Source: Ramlibacter ginsenosidimutans (lineage in GTDB: Bacteria > Pseudomonadota > Gammaproteobacteria > Burkholderiales > Burkholderiaceae_C). Taken from it: a DNA stretch of 64,000 nt. Positions 28,885 to 38,052 of this stretch are shown piece by piece. The stretch lies in the NCBI RefSeq assembly GCF_016654015.1, contig NZ_JAEPWM010000012.1, positions 96,784 through 160,783 on the forward strand. The letters are read 5' to 3'. The notes under the pieces are model-generated. The model was not told the origin of the DNA. It saw only the letters and a program-made list of their open reading frames with translations, and searched no databases. Numbering within the stretch: the stretch's first letter is position 1; the number at the start of each line of letters is the position of its first letter. A program made the position numbers and the translations under genes.

Positions 28885-30584
28885 ACGAACAGCGGGTGCT
28901 GGTGCACGCACCCCGCGGCCGCGACGCATCCGTCGTGGAGACCGTGCTGGCACGCCAGGGCATCGTGACCAAGGTCTGCGCCAGCGAGGACGATCTCATC
29001 GCGTCGCTGGCCGAAGGCGCGGCGGCCGTGATCCTCACCGAGGAGGCGTTGCCGCAACTGCTGGCCGACCAGCGCCTCGCGACCTGGCTGACCAGCCAGC
29101 CGCCCTGGTCCGACTTTCCCTTCGTGGTGCTCGCGACCAAGCGCGAGGGCCGGCGCGCCGAGAACGATTTCCGCTCGCTGCACAGCCTGGGCAACCTGGT
29201 GCTGCTGGAGCGGCCGCTCAATGCGGAGACGCTCGCGAGTGCGGCCGATTCCGCGGTGCGCGCCCGCCGCCGGCAATACGCCGCGCGCGAGCACCTCGAG
29301 GAGCTGAAGCGCACGCGCATCGAGCTGGAACGGCTCAATCGCGAGCTGGAAGACCGGATCCTCACGCGGACCCGGGAGCTCTCGAGCGCCAACGACCGCC
29401 TGATGAAGGAGATCGCCGAACGCGAGCGCGCCCAGGCCGCGCTCACGCAGGTGCAGAAGATGGAGGCGATCGGCCGGCTCACCGGCGGCATCGCGCACGA
29501 CTTCAACAACCTCCTGCACGTGGTGAACATGAACCTCGAGCTGGTCTCCCTCTACGCGAAGGAGGAGAAGGTCCGGCCCGTGGTCGACCGCGCGAAGAGC
29601 GCCGCGCGCCGCGGCGCCCGGCTCACCAACCAGTTGCTCTCGTTCGCGCGCAGCCAGTCGCTGCTGCCCAAGCTCACGCGCGTCAACCAGTTGATCAACG
29701 GCATGAAGGACCTGCTGGAGATCTCGGTCGGCTCCGGCATCGAGGTGGAGTTCGACCTGTGCGAGGAAGACGCCTCGGTGGTGCTGGACCCCAGCCAGCT
29801 GGAGATGGCGATCCTGAACCTCGCGGTGAACTCGCGCGATGCCATGCCCGAGGGCGGCAAGCTGAAGATCACGACCGGCACGCGTTTCCTCGACGCCGAC
29901 CGCGATTTGCCGGAGGGCGACTACGTGCTGGTGAGCGTCACCGACTCCGGCACCGGCATCCCGGCGAACGTGCTGCCCAAGGTGTTCGATCCCTTCTTCA
30001 CGACCAAGCCGGTCGGCCGCGGCACGGGCCTGGGCCTGAGCCAGGTCTATGGTTTCGCGCGCCAGTCCAGCGGCATCGCCCGCATCCGCAGCGCGGAGGG
30101 GCAGGGCACGACGGTGGAAATGTTCTTTCCGGAGGCCGACGCGGAAGCCGACGAGGAAATCGCCGTGCGCCAGCAGCCCGCGATTCCGGCGCTGGCGGGC
30201 GCCTGCCACATCCTCGTCGTCGAGGACGACCCCGACGTGCGCCGCGTGATCGTGGAGTGCCTGAGCCTGATCGGCTACAAGGTCACCGAGGCCGCCAACG
30301 GCAGCGAGGCCCTGACGCAGCTCGAAGCCGGCAAGCCGGACCTGCTGGTGGTCGACTATGCGATGCCGGACATGACCGGAGCCGAAGTGATCTCCGAGGC
30401 GCGCAAGCGGGTCGGCGACATCCCCGTGATCATGGCGACCGGCTATGCCGACATGGCGGCGGTGGAGCGCCTGGCCGGCCGCCCGCGCATCCTGCGCAAG
30501 CCCTTCGACATCGCGCAACTGGGCGACGCGGTCAGCAGCGTGCTCGATGCGGCGCGCGAAGAGGCGGAAGCGCGCAGCGTCTGA
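28881..30584 (+). CDS. Hybrid sensor histidine kinase with degenerate N-terminal receiver
   Basis: 567-aa soluble kinase. Residues 1-130 look like a receiver fold with a position-shifted or missing phospho-Asp ([10 protein letters not shown] where Asp is expected). Residues 133-190 are a coiled coil ([17 protein letters not shown]). The HisKA H-box is [14 protein letters not shown] with His206. N, G1 and G2 boxes of the ATPase follow ([43 protein letters not shown]). A C-terminal intact receiver ([31 protein letters not shown]) ends the protein. No membrane spans. Coupled by ATGA to the KaiC-like gene, so the kinase probably responds to that ATPase. No output regulator gene lies next to it. 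Confidence 0.9.
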   Translation: MNEQRVLVHAPRGRDASVVETVLARQGIVTKVCASEDDLIASLAEGAAAVILTEEALPQLLADQRLATWLTSQPPWSDFPFVVLATKREGRRAENDFRSLHSLGNLVLLERPLNAETLASAADSAVRARRRQYAAREHLEELKRTRIELERLNRELEDRILTRTRELSSANDRLMKEIAERERAQAALTQVQKMEAIGRLTGGIAHDFNNLLHVVNMNLELVSLYAKEEKVRPVVDRAKSAARRGARLTNQLLSFARSQSLLPKLTRVNQLINGMKDLLEISVGSGIEVEFDLCEEDASVVLDPSQLEMAILNLAVNSRDAMPEGGKLKITTGTRFLDADRDLPEGDYVLVSVTDSGTGIPANVLPKVFDPFFTTKPVGRGTGLGLSQVYGFARQSSGIARIRSAEGQGTTVEMFFPEADAEADEEIAVRQQPAIPALAGACHILVVEDDPDVRRVIVECLSLIGYKVTEAANGSEALTQLEAGKPDLLVVDYAMPDMTGAEVISEARKRVGDIPVIMATGYADMAAVERLAGRPRILRKPFDIAQLGDAVSSVLDAAREEAEARSV

Positions 30585-30593
30585 GCACGCCGC

Positions 30594-31061
30594 TCAGCGC
30601 TTCGGCTTCATCAGCAGGCTGCCGGCCATCAGGCCCAGCGCGAAGAAGGCGTATACCGCCGTCATTTCCGGCTTGGCCAGGCGGTGCTCGAATCCCGGCG
30701 TGAGCCGCTTCGGGGTCAGCTCGTAGTCGACGAAACAGGCGATCGAGCTGGCCGCGACGGCGCCGAGCGCCGCGCCGACGGGCTTCTTCGCTTCCGGCCG
30801 CGTGCCCCACGCCTTCGCGTGCAGCACGGCCCAGAACAGCGAGGCAAGGTGGTGCGTGAGGTAGCCGGTGGCCGTGTACACGACGCTGGGCCGGTCCTGC
30901 CCGAAGGAACGATCGCCCATGACCCAGTGGCTCACCGCATTGATCGGCGCGGCCGCATGGCCTCGACGCCAGCCCGCGGCGGCGAGATAGGCGGCGGAGA
31001 AGAGCGAAGCCAGGCTGCCGGAGACCAGCCCTTCGCGGAACGCTTGTTTCCAGGTGCTCAT
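30594..31061 (-). CDS. Conserved membrane protein, function unknown
   Basis: 155 aa from ATG 31061 (an ATG at 31079 would add six residues). Four hydrophobic segments: about 12-32, 64-84 (YLTHHLASLFWAVLHAK), 96-118 (GAALGAVAASSIACF) and 133-151 (AVYAFFALGLMAGSLL). A conserved-looking INAVSHWVMGD block lies in the first loop and a His pair in segment 2. I do not recognise a named family. It is convergent with the kinase gene (10 bp apart) and divergent from the epimerase-DoxX gene. Confidence 0.75.
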   Translation of the reverse strand: MSTWKQAFREGLVSGSLASLFSAAYLAAAGWRRGHAAAPINAVSHWVMGDRSFGQDRPSVVYTATGYLTHHLASLFWAVLHAKAWGTRPEAKKPVGAALGAVAASSIACFVDYELTPKRLTPGFEHRLAKPEMTAVYAFFALGLMAGSLLMKPKR

Positions 31062-31162
31062 GCTTGGCAGTGTAGGCAAGCGGCAGCCCGCCGTGGGCCC
31101 ACGCTTGCAAGAGGTAACCGCCTGCGCTCGCGGGACAAGGGCGCTGGCTAGACTGGCAGGCC

Positions 31163-32458
31163 ATGCGGATCCTGCTCACCGGCGCCAGCGGTTTCATCGG
31201 CCGTGCTGTCGCGCAAGCGCTGCGCGAGCGCGGGCACGCGGTCGTGCCCGTGCTGCGCCATCCGGGCGCCGCTGCGCAGGACGCCGTGCAGGCGGACTTC
31301 GCGGGCGTGCCGCGCCGCGGCTGGTGGCTGGAGCAGCTCGCGGGCATCGACGCCGTGGTGAATGCGGTGGGCATCCTGCGCGAGCAGGGCGGCCAGACCT
31401 TTCGCGCCCTGCACAGCGACGCGCCGATCGAGCTCTTCCAGGCGTGTGCCGCCGCGGGCGTGCACACCGTCGTGCAGGTCTCGGCCCTAGGCGCGGACGC
31501 GCAGGCGCGCTCCGCCTATCACCGCAGCAAGAAGGCCGCCGACGACGTGCTGCGCTCCTTGCCGCTCGCGGGCGCGGTCGTCCAGCCGTCGCTCGTGTAC
31601 GGGCCCGGCGGCAGCAGCGCAGCGCTGTTCAACCAGCTGGCGGTCGCGCCGGTGCTGCCCTTCCCGCAAGGCGGCCGCATGCTGGTGCAGCCGGTGCACA
31701 TCGCCGACGTCGTGCAGGGCATCGTGCGGCTGGTCGAGGAGCCGCCGCTCTCCGTGGCGACGCTGGCCTTCGCCGGTGCGCAGCCGATCGCGCTGCGCGA
31801 CTACCTGGGCGAATTGCGCGAGGCGCTCGGCGAGCCGCACCGGCAATGGGTGATCGCGCTGCCGGAGTCCTGGTTCCGCACGGCCGCGGCGCTCGCGGCG
31901 CACGTGCCGGGCAGCATGCTCGATGCCGAGACGGCGGACATGCTGCTCGCCGGCAATGCCACCCAGGCGAACGCCTTGCCGGACCTGTTGGGCCGACCGC
32001 CGAGGCCGCCGCGCGAGTTCATCCCGCCCGAGCAGCGTGAGCTGCAACGGCGCGCCGCCGTGCTGGACCTGTGGCAGCCGGTGCTGCGGGCAGCGCTCGC
32101 CTTGCTCTGGATCTGGACCGCGCTCGTCTCCTTCGGCCTGTATCCGGTAGCGGACAGCCGCGCGCTGCTCGCGCGCGTGGGCCTGCACGGCGCGCTCGCA
32201 AGCATCGCGCTGTATGGCGCGGCGGCGCTGGATCTCATGCTGGGCGTGCTCACGCTCGCCGCGCCCGCGGGCTGGCGCCGCGCCGTGTGGCTCGCGCAGG
32301 CGGCCTTGATCGCCGGCTACACGGTGCTCATCACGCTGTTCCTGCCCGGGTACTGGCTGCACCCCTATGGTCCGATCAGCAAGAACCTGCCGCTGCTGGC
32401 CCTGATCGGCCTGCTGTGGACGCTGGAGCCACCCGCCGCCCGCGGAGGAAAGCGCTGA
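31163..32458 (+). CDS. SDR-family NAD(P)-binding protein fused to a DoxX-like membrane domain
   Basis: 431-aa fusion. Residues 1-290 are an atypical SDR / epimerase-like domain (LLTGASGFIGRAVAQAL at 4-20; active-site-like YHRSKKAADD near 127, and VYGPGG). Residues about 295-425 carry four hydrophobic segments of DoxX-like type (ALLWIWTALVSFGLYP; ALYGAAALDLMLGVLT; AALIAGYTVLITLFLPGYWLHP). The same two-part architecture is known in several proteobacteria. The stop overlaps by one base (TGATG) the start of the DUF2269 membrane protein, so the two are co-translated. Substrate unknown. Confidence 0.88.
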   Translation: MRILLTGASGFIGRAVAQALRERGHAVVPVLRHPGAAAQDAVQADFAGVPRRGWWLEQLAGIDAVVNAVGILREQGGQTFRALHSDAPIELFQACAAAGVHTVVQVSALGADAQARSAYHRSKKAADDVLRSLPLAGAVVQPSLVYGPGGSSAALFNQLAVAPVLPFPQGGRMLVQPVHIADVVQGIVRLVEEPPLSVATLAFAGAQPIALRDYLGELREALGEPHRQWVIALPESWFRTAAALAAHVPGSMLDAETADMLLAGNATQANALPDLLGRPPRPPREFIPPEQRELQRRAAVLDLWQPVLRAALALLWIWTALVSFGLYPVADSRALLARVGLHGALASIALYGAAALDLMLGVLTLAAPAGWRRAVWLAQAALIAGYTVLITLFLPGYWLHPYGPISKNLPLLALIGLLWTLEPPAARGGKR

Positions 32459-32934
32459 TGGAGTACGTGCTCCTCAAGTGGGTCCACATCCTCTCGGCGA
32501 CCATCCTGTTCGGCGCCGGGGTGGGCTCGGCGTTCCACCTGTTCGCAGCCAGCCTGCGCCGGCGCGTCGGCGGCGTTGCGAGCAGCGCGCGCAACGTGGT
32601 GCTCGCCGACTGGATGCTCACCACACCGAGCGCGATCCTGCAGCCCGTCACGGGCGTCGCGCTCGTGCACAAGCTGGGCCTGTCCTTCGCCACGCCGTGG
32701 GTGGCCTGGTCGATGGGTCTCTACGCCGTCGCCATCGCCTGCTGGCTGCCCGTCGTCGTGATGCAGATCCGCATGCAGAAGCTGGCCGAGGCCGCGGAGC
32801 TTCGCGGCGCCTCGTTGCCTGCGGCGTACGACCGGCTGTTCCATCGCTGGACCGCGCTCGGCATCGCGGCCTTCCTCGCCTTCGTCCTCATCTTCTGGCT
32901 GATGGTGGCGAAGAACCTGCCCTGGAGCGCCTGA
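32458..32934 (+). CDS. DUF2269 family integral membrane protein
   Basis: 158-aa membrane protein with four hydrophobic segments. The N-terminus KWVHILSATILFGAGVGSAF with its conserved His, and the RWTALGIAAFLAFVLIFWLMV end, fit DUF2269 (PF10027), small membrane proteins often encoded beside DoxX/epimerase fusions. GGAGGAAAG lies upstream of ATG 32458. Function unknown; the linkage suggests it works with the upstream fusion protein. Confidence 0.87.
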   Translation: MEYVLLKWVHILSATILFGAGVGSAFHLFAASLRRRVGGVASSARNVVLADWMLTTPSAILQPVTGVALVHKLGLSFATPWVAWSMGLYAVAIACWLPVVVMQIRMQKLAEAAELRGASLPAAYDRLFHRWTALGIAAFLAFVLIFWLMVAKNLPWSA

Positions 32935-32941
32935 GATCGAC

Positions 32942-33847
32942 ATGCAGCATGAAGCGGAACTCCTCGACTGCCTGATCGTCGGCGGCGGCGCCGCCGGCCT
33001 CACGAGCGCGGTCTACCTGGGGCGCTACAAGCGCAAGGCCTTGATCCTGGATGCGGGCGGCAGCCGGCTGCAGAGGATCCCGCGCACGCGCAACGTGCCC
33101 GGCTTTCCCGAAGGCGTCGAAGGCCCCGAGCTGCTCGCGCGGATGCGCGAACACGCAGCGCGCTATGGCGTCGCCACCGAGCGCGTCACGGTTCAGCGCA
33201 TCGAGCGGCTGCCGGACGGGACGTTCCGCGCCGAGGCGGAGGCGCGCAGCTGGCGCGCGCGCTTCGTCATCCTCGCCACCGGGGCGTGCGATGTGGAGCC
33301 GGAGATCGAAGGCATCCAGGCGGCGACCCGGGCCGGGCAGGTGCGCTACTGCCCCGTGTGCGACGGCTACGAGACGCAAGGCCAGCGTGTCGCCGTGCTG
33401 GGGCGCGCCGGCCATGGCGTGCGCGAATCGCTGTTCGTCGCGAACTTCGGCAACCAGGTCACCTGGCTGGCCATGGCCACGCAGCACGAAGTGCCACTCA
33501 CGGAGCTGGCGCAGCTGCGTGACGCGGGCGTGCGCATCGCCGAGAGCCCGCCGCACCGGATCGAGTGCGGCGTCGACGGCGTGGGCGTGCGGGTGGAACT
33601 GCAGAACGGGCAGGTGCTCGCGTTCGACACGCTGTATCCCGCGCTGGGGCTGCACCACGCCTGCGAACTGGCGACGGCCCTGGGCGCGCAGGCGGCGGAC
33701 AACGGCCAGCTGCGGGTGGACGCGCACCAGCAGACCAGCGTGGACGGCCTCTATGTCGCCGGCGACGTGGCCGTGGACCTGAACCAGATCGCAGTCGCCG
33801 CCGGCCATGCGGCGATCGCCGCCACCGCGATCCACAACCGGCTCTGA
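32942..33847 (+). CDS. Thioredoxin-reductase-like FAD/NAD(P) oxidoreductase
   Basis: 301-aa two-dinucleotide-binding flavoprotein. FAD motif LIVGGGAAGLTSAVYLGRY near residue 10, redox-type CPVCDGYE (Cys137, Cys140), NAD(P) motif VAVLGRAGHGVRES, and VDGLYVAGDVAVDLNQIAVAAGHAAIAATAIH at the C-terminus. The CxxC matches TrxB (CATCDG) in spacing, but the NAD(P) loop is GRAGHG rather than GGGNSA, so the electron donor or partner may differ from classical TrxB. It starts 8 bp after the DUF2269 gene and is probably in the same operon. Confidence 0.88.
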   Translation: MQHEAELLDCLIVGGGAAGLTSAVYLGRYKRKALILDAGGSRLQRIPRTRNVPGFPEGVEGPELLARMREHAARYGVATERVTVQRIERLPDGTFRAEAEARSWRARFVILATGACDVEPEIEGIQAATRAGQVRYCPVCDGYETQGQRVAVLGRAGHGVRESLFVANFGNQVTWLAMATQHEVPLTELAQLRDAGVRIAESPPHRIECGVDGVGVRVELQNGQVLAFDTLYPALGLHHACELATALGAQAADNGQLRVDAHQQTSVDGLYVAGDVAVDLNQIAVAAGHAAIAATAIHNRL

Positions 33848-33929
33848 GCCGCCGGGCCGCTCCCAAGGCGAATCCCGCAGCGTGCAGCGCGGCGGGTCGT
33901 CCAGCGCGCCGCCGGGCTACCATCCGGCC

Positions 33930-34790
33930 ATGTTGCCCGGCACCGAAGCGCGATTCGGCCGGCCCGCCCCGGGCCCGCGCCTGCGCCTGTACCAGGTCGT
34001 CTTCGAATCGGAGACGCCGGCCGGGCGCGCCTTCGACAAGGTGCTGGTGCTCGCCATCCTCCTGAGCGTCGCGGTGGTCATCGCCGACAGCGTTCCCTCC
34101 ATCCGGCAGCCCCACGAGCGCGCGCTCGACGTGATGGAGTGGCTCTTCACGCTGCTCTTCTCGCTGGAATACCTCGCGCGGCTCACGAGCGTGCAGCGGC
34201 CGCTGCGCTATGCCACCAGCTTCTTCGGACTGGTGGACCTGTTGTCGATCCTGCCGACCTACCTCGCCTTCGTGCTGCCCGAAGCGCAGGCCCTGATCGA
34301 CGTGCGCGTGCTGCGGCTGCTGCGCATCTTCCGGATCTTCAAGCTTACCGACTACCTGGTGGAGTACCAGATGCTGGCGGAGGCGCTGGCGGCGAGCCGC
34401 CGCAAGATCCTCGTCTTCCTCTCCGCCGTGATGATGGTGGTGCTGATCCTGGGCACGCTGCTGTACGTGGTGGAAGGCCCGGAGCACGGCTTCACCGACA
34501 TCCCCACCTCCGTCTACTGGGCGATCACGACCATCACGACCGTCGGCTTCGGCGACATCACGCCGAAGACCGACCTCGGGCGCTTCATCGCCTCGGTGAT
34601 CATGCTGATCGGCTGGGGCACGCTGGCCGTGCCCACGGGCATCGTCACCGCGGAGATGACGGTGCGCCGCCAGCAACCGTCCTTGCTGGTGCGGACCTGC
34701 GGCCAGTGCGGCGAGCCCGCGGCCACGGACCGATCGCGCTATTGCCACGTCTGCGGCGCCGTGCTGCCGCCGCCGCCAGCCTCGTCCTGA
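33930..34790 (+). CDS. Voltage-gated potassium-channel-like ion transporter with C-terminal zinc ribbon
   Basis: 286-aa six-span channel subunit. S4 carries the regularly spaced arginines RVLRLLRIFRIFKLTD; the pore loop has TTITTVGFGD, the K+ selectivity filter. S1 to S3 are visible from residue 34, with a preceding 30-residue cytoplasmic N-terminus. After S6 the tail holds CGQCG and CHVCG, a four-cysteine zinc-ribbon pattern (about residues 254-278), seen in some bacterial Kv homologues. A tetramer in the inner membrane is expected. ATG 33930 is the only in-frame start close to the conserved region. Downstream gene is convergent. Confidence 0.92.
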   Translation: MLPGTEARFGRPAPGPRLRLYQVVFESETPAGRAFDKVLVLAILLSVAVVIADSVPSIRQPHERALDVMEWLFTLLFSLEYLARLTSVQRPLRYATSFFGLVDLLSILPTYLAFVLPEAQALIDVRVLRLLRIFRIFKLTDYLVEYQMLAEALAASRRKILVFLSAVMMVVLILGTLLYVVEGPEHGFTDIPTSVYWAITTITTVGFGDITPKTDLGRFIASVIMLIGWGTLAVPTGIVTAEMTVRRQQPSLLVRTCGQCGEPAATDRSRYCHVCGAVLPPPPASS

Positions 34791-34809
34791 AGCCGCGAGT
34801 GCCCGACGC

Positions 34810-35196
34810 TCAGGCGATCTCCGCGCCGCGCGCGGCCAGCAAGGCGCGCAGCACGGAGCGATGGCAGCGCTCCTCGTCCTCGCAGTAGCAACCCACCGCG
34901 AACGAGGTCTGGTGCGACAGCGCGGCCAGTGTGTCGAGCACGTGCGCTGCCTGCGGCTGCTTCATCTCGGCTTCGTACCGGCGCTTGAACGCCGCCCACT
35001 CGCTGTCGCTCTGCGCGGCGCGGCCCTGCGCCATGAGCTCCGCGCTGGGCGCGAGGTTGGGCAGCCAGACGTCGTAGAAGTCGCGTTGCGCGAACTCCTC
35101 CTTGGGCACGCCCCGCGGCGGCCGGCGCACAGTGCCCAGGCGCAGCCCTTCGCCCGCTGCGCGTGGGGAGCCGAGGCGGATGATGCGGATGGTCAT
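34810..35196 (-). CDS. DUF488 family protein
   Basis: 128-aa cytoplasmic protein beginning MTIRIIRLGSPRAAGEG. Family landmarks are FYDVWLPNLAPS in the middle and the conserved GCYCEDEERCHRSVL near the C-terminus, in which the Cys-x5-Cys-His-R cluster looks like a metal- or phosphate-binding site. Function of the family is unknown. I choose ATG 35196; a longer frame to 35397 overlaps the divergent LLM gene and lacks support. Confidence 0.85.
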   Translation of the reverse strand: MTIRIIRLGSPRAAGEGLRLGTVRRPPRGVPKEEFAQRDFYDVWLPNLAPSAELMAQGRAAQSDSEWAAFKRRYEAEMKQPQAAHVLDTLAALSHQTSFAVGCYCEDEERCHRSVLRALLAARGAEIA

Positions 35197-35308
35197 GCGC
35201 GCAGCGTAGCAGCCCGTGGTCGCGCTGCGGAAGAGGGCGCGCCCCAGGCGCGTGGGGGCTTGGCCGGACGCCAACCCGGCGCCCGCCGGCGCGGCGGAGA
35301 ATGCGGCC

Positions 35309-36346
35309 ATGTCCCCTGAATTGCGCCTCTCGGTCCTGGACCAGTCGGTCGCCTGCGTCGGCCGGCCGCAGGACGAATCCATCCGCCACACCGTCACGCT
35401 CGCGGAGCACTGCGAGCGCCTCGGCTACCAGCGCTTCTGGCTCAGCGAGCACCACAGCCTGCCCGCCATCGTCGGCACCGCGCCGGAGGTGCTGATGGCG
35501 GCCGTGGCCGCGCGCACCTCGCGCATCCGCATCGGCAGCGCGGGCATCATGCTGCCGCACTACTCGCCCTTCAAGGTGGCCGAGCAATTCCGCGTGCTCG
35601 ATGCGCTGGCGCCCGGCCGCATCGACCTGGGCGTAGGTCGCGCGCCGGGCAGCGACCATCGCACGGCCATGCTGCTGAATCCCGACCCGCGTTCGGCCGA
35701 GGCCTTCCCGCAGCAGGTGCGCGAGCTGCAGGCGTGGATCACCGGCCAGGAGATGCCAGAAGGCCATCCCGGGCGCGGCATCCAGGCGCTGCCGCGCTCG
35801 GCGACGGCGCCGCAGCTGTGGATGCTGGGCAGCTCGGGCTACGGTGCGCAGCTGGCCGCCCACTACGGCCTGCCGTATTCGTTCGCGCACTTCATCACCG
35901 ACGGCGAAGGCTGCGCCGAGGCGCTGGAGCTCTATCGCCACCTGTTCAAGCCGGGCGTGATCGCGAAGCCGCAGGCGAACATCTGCGTGTGGGCGCTGGC
36001 CGCCGACACGGAGGAAGAAGCCTGGCGCCTGTTCTCAAGCCGCGAACGCGCCCGCGTGGACCGCCAGACCGGCCGCTTCGGCCCGCTGCTGCCGCCCGAG
36101 CAGGCCTTGCGCGCCTACAGCCCCGCCGAGGAGGCGTACCGCCAGGCGCTGCGCCGCAAGGCGATGGTGGGCACGGGCGAACAGGTCGCGGCGAAGCTGC
36201 GTGCGCTGGCCGCCGAGCTGCAGGTGGACGAGCTCGTCGTGATCACATGGACCTGGGATCCGCAGGCGCAGCGCCGCTCCTACGAGCTGCTGGCGCAGGC
36301 CTTCGCCTTGCGGCCGGCCCAGGAACCTGCCCGCGCAGGTTCCTGA
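35309..36346 (+). CDS. LLM-class flavin-dependent oxidoreductase (MsnO8-like)
   Basis: 345-aa member of the bacterial-luciferase-like family, using reduced FMN or F420-type cofactors; this branch (LSVLDQS.., RFWLSEHHSLPAIVGTAPEVL, IRIGSAGIMLPHYSPFKVAEQFR, GRIDLGVGRAPGSD) corresponds to the MsnO8-type group. TIM-barrel composition, no membrane spans. ATG 35309 chosen because homology-like sequence begins at once. Its stop is directly followed (zero gap) by the stop of the convergent receiver gene. Substrate unknown. Confidence 0.88.
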   Translation: MSPELRLSVLDQSVACVGRPQDESIRHTVTLAEHCERLGYQRFWLSEHHSLPAIVGTAPEVLMAAVAARTSRIRIGSAGIMLPHYSPFKVAEQFRVLDALAPGRIDLGVGRAPGSDHRTAMLLNPDPRSAEAFPQQVRELQAWITGQEMPEGHPGRGIQALPRSATAPQLWMLGSSGYGAQLAAHYGLPYSFAHFITDGEGCAEALELYRHLFKPGVIAKPQANICVWALAADTEEEAWRLFSSRERARVDRQTGRFGPLLPPEQALRAYSPAEEAYRQALRRKAMVGTGEQVAAKLRALAAELQVDELVVITWTWDPQAQRRSYELLAQAFALRPAQEPARAGS

Positions 36347-36760
36347 TCAGTCCTCTTCGTTGCTGGACAGGCCGAGCGCGGCGGCGACCGCCTCGCGCAG
36401 TTGCTCCGTGGTCGCGCTCTTGGAGATGGTCGCGTAGTCGCCGAACACGCCTTCGAGCTCCGGATCGTCCTCGGGCCCGACCAGCGCGGTGAGATAGATG
36501 AGGGGCACGTCGGCCGTGCGCGGGTCCTGCGACAGGGCGAAGGCGACGTCGTCGCCCTGCATGCCCGGCATGTTGATGTCGCACAGGATCAGCCCCGGCT
36601 TCTCGGCGCACGCGCGCTGCACGGCCTGCGCCGGGTCGCTCAGCCCGACCACGTGGAAGTCCTTGCCCAGGCGGCCGGCGATGGCCCAGGCCACGGCTTC
36701 GTCGTCGTCGATGACCAGCACGCAGGGCTTGGCTCGTTCCGGATCGGGGAGGTTGCGCAT
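36347..36760 (-). CDS. Single-domain response regulator (CheY-like receiver)
   Basis: 137 aa from ATG 36760; an in-frame ATG at 36793 would add 11 residues and neither start has a clear ribosome site. Receiver motifs: acidic pair VIDDDEAVAW, phospho-acceptor LILCDINMPGMQGDD, the switch Thr in IYLTALVG and lysine in ISKSATTEQL. There is no output domain, so it acts by protein interaction or phosphotransfer. No kinase gene lies next to it; the hybrid kinases in this window (28881 and 60459) are possible but unproven partners. The promoter region is shared with the divergent methionine-synthase-like gene. Confidence 0.88.
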   Translation of the reverse strand: MRNLPDPERAKPCVLVIDDDEAVAWAIAGRLGKDFHVVGLSDPAQAVQRACAEKPGLILCDINMPGMQGDDVAFALSQDPRTADVPLIYLTALVGPEDDPELEGVFGDYATISKSATTEQLREAVAAALGLSSNEED

Positions 36761-36838
36761 CGGCTGGGACGGTAGGACGGTCGGAATCTCCATGATAGGC
36801 TGCGCGGGCCATTCGACAACCCGCGAGGAGACGAACGC

Positions 36839-37861
36839 ATGTTCCCCACGACGATTGCCGGCAGCCTGCCCAAGCCCGGCTGGCTCGCCGAAACCCACAA
36901 GCTGTGGCCGCGCTGGAAGGAGGAGGGCGAGGCGCTGCAGGAAGCCAAGGCCGACGCCACCCTGCTGTGGATCAAGGCGCAGGAGGACGCCGGACTCGAC
37001 ATCGTGACCGACGGCGAGCAGTCCCGGCAGCACTTCGTGCACGGCTTCCTCGAGCAGGTCGAGGGCATCGACTTCGCGCACAAGGTGGAGATGGGCATCC
37101 GCAACGACCGCTACAAGGCCATGGTGCCGCAGGTGGTCGGCCCGCTGCGCCTGAAGGGCCGCGTGCATGCGGCCGAAGCGCGGCTCGCACGCGCGCACAC
37201 CACGCGCAAGCTGAAGTTCACCTTGCCCGGGCCGATGACGATCGTCGACACCGTGGCCGACCGCTTCTACGGCGACCGCGTGAAGATGGCGTTCGCCTTC
37301 GCGGAGCTCCTCAACCAGGAGGCGCTCGCGCTGCAGGCCGACGGCGTCGACGTGATCCAGTTCGACGAGCCGGCGTTCAACGTGTACATGAAGGACGCGG
37401 CGGACTGGGGCGTGCAGGCGCTGGAGCGCGCGGCGCAGGGCCTGACCTGCACGACCGCCGTCCACATCTGCTATGGCTACGGCATCCAGGCCAACAACGA
37501 CTGGAAGAAGACGCTGGGCGAGGAATGGCGCCAGTACGCGCAGGTGTTTCCCGCGCTCGCCGCCAGCAGCATCAAGCAGGTGAGCCTCGAGTGCTTCCAC
37601 TCGCATGTGCCGCCCGACCTGATGGCGCTGCTGAAGGGCAAGGACGTGCTGGTCGGCGTGATCGACGTCGCGAGCGACGAGGTCGAGACGCCGCAGCAGG
37701 TGGCCGAGACGATAGCCCGCGCGTTGCAGTTCGTGCCGCGCGATCGCCTCTTCCCCTGCACGAACTGCGGCATGGCGCCCATGGACCGCGAGATCGCGCT
37801 GCGCAAGCTCGAAGCCCTCGCGCAGGGCGCCGCGCTGGCGCGCAAGCAGTACGGCGGCTGA
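36839..37861 (+). CDS. Cobalamin-independent methionine synthase, MetE C-terminal-domain type
   Basis: 340-aa methyltransferase equal to the catalytic half of MetE. Zinc-site residues are recognisable: His and Cys in TTAVHICYG, Glu in VSLECFHSH and Cys in CTNCGMAP. The N-terminus MFPTTIAGSLPKPGWLAETHK is characteristic of this short group. GAGGAG lies 8 nt before the ATG. Because the N-terminal half that binds folate in full MetE is missing, it may use another methyl donor; stand-alone core proteins include folate-independent methionine synthases (MesA-MesD types). No accessory gene such as DUF1852 is adjacent here. Which type it is cannot be settled by inspection. Confidence 0.85.
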   Translation: MFPTTIAGSLPKPGWLAETHKLWPRWKEEGEALQEAKADATLLWIKAQEDAGLDIVTDGEQSRQHFVHGFLEQVEGIDFAHKVEMGIRNDRYKAMVPQVVGPLRLKGRVHAAEARLARAHTTRKLKFTLPGPMTIVDTVADRFYGDRVKMAFAFAELLNQEALALQADGVDVIQFDEPAFNVYMKDAADWGVQALERAAQGLTCTTAVHICYGYGIQANNDWKKTLGEEWRQYAQVFPALAASSIKQVSLECFHSHVPPDLMALLKGKDVLVGVIDVASDEVETPQQVAETIARALQFVPRDRLFPCTNCGMAPMDREIALRKLEALAQGAALARKQYGG

Positions 37862-37891
37862 GACAGCGGGGTTGCGGCGATCCGCCCGACC

Positions 37892-37979
37892 CCGCAGGCT
37901 GGCGGTGAGCCGCAGGCGAACCCCGGCTCGCTCCGCCACGCTGGATCGCTGGGGTTCGCCTTGCTCACCCCAGCCTGCG
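37892..37979. repeat. GGGTTCGC-type inverted repeat after the MetE-like gene
   Basis: Arms at about 37892-37924 and 37950-37979 are complementary with small mismatches (CGCAGGCTGG... / ...CCAGCCTGCG, and GGCGAACCCC / GGGGTTCGCC). The right arm word TGGGGTTCGC...CTCACCCCAGCCT recurs at 58492-58519, after orn, so this is a dispersed 3'-flank repeat. It probably doubles as terminator or 3' stabiliser. Confidence 0.7.
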
Positions 37980-38052
37980 AAGAGCTCCGCGACATGACCA
38001 CTGGAGCGGAGCCCAGCGCCGTCGCCGTGAAGTTGCCACTCTCGCGCCGGCT

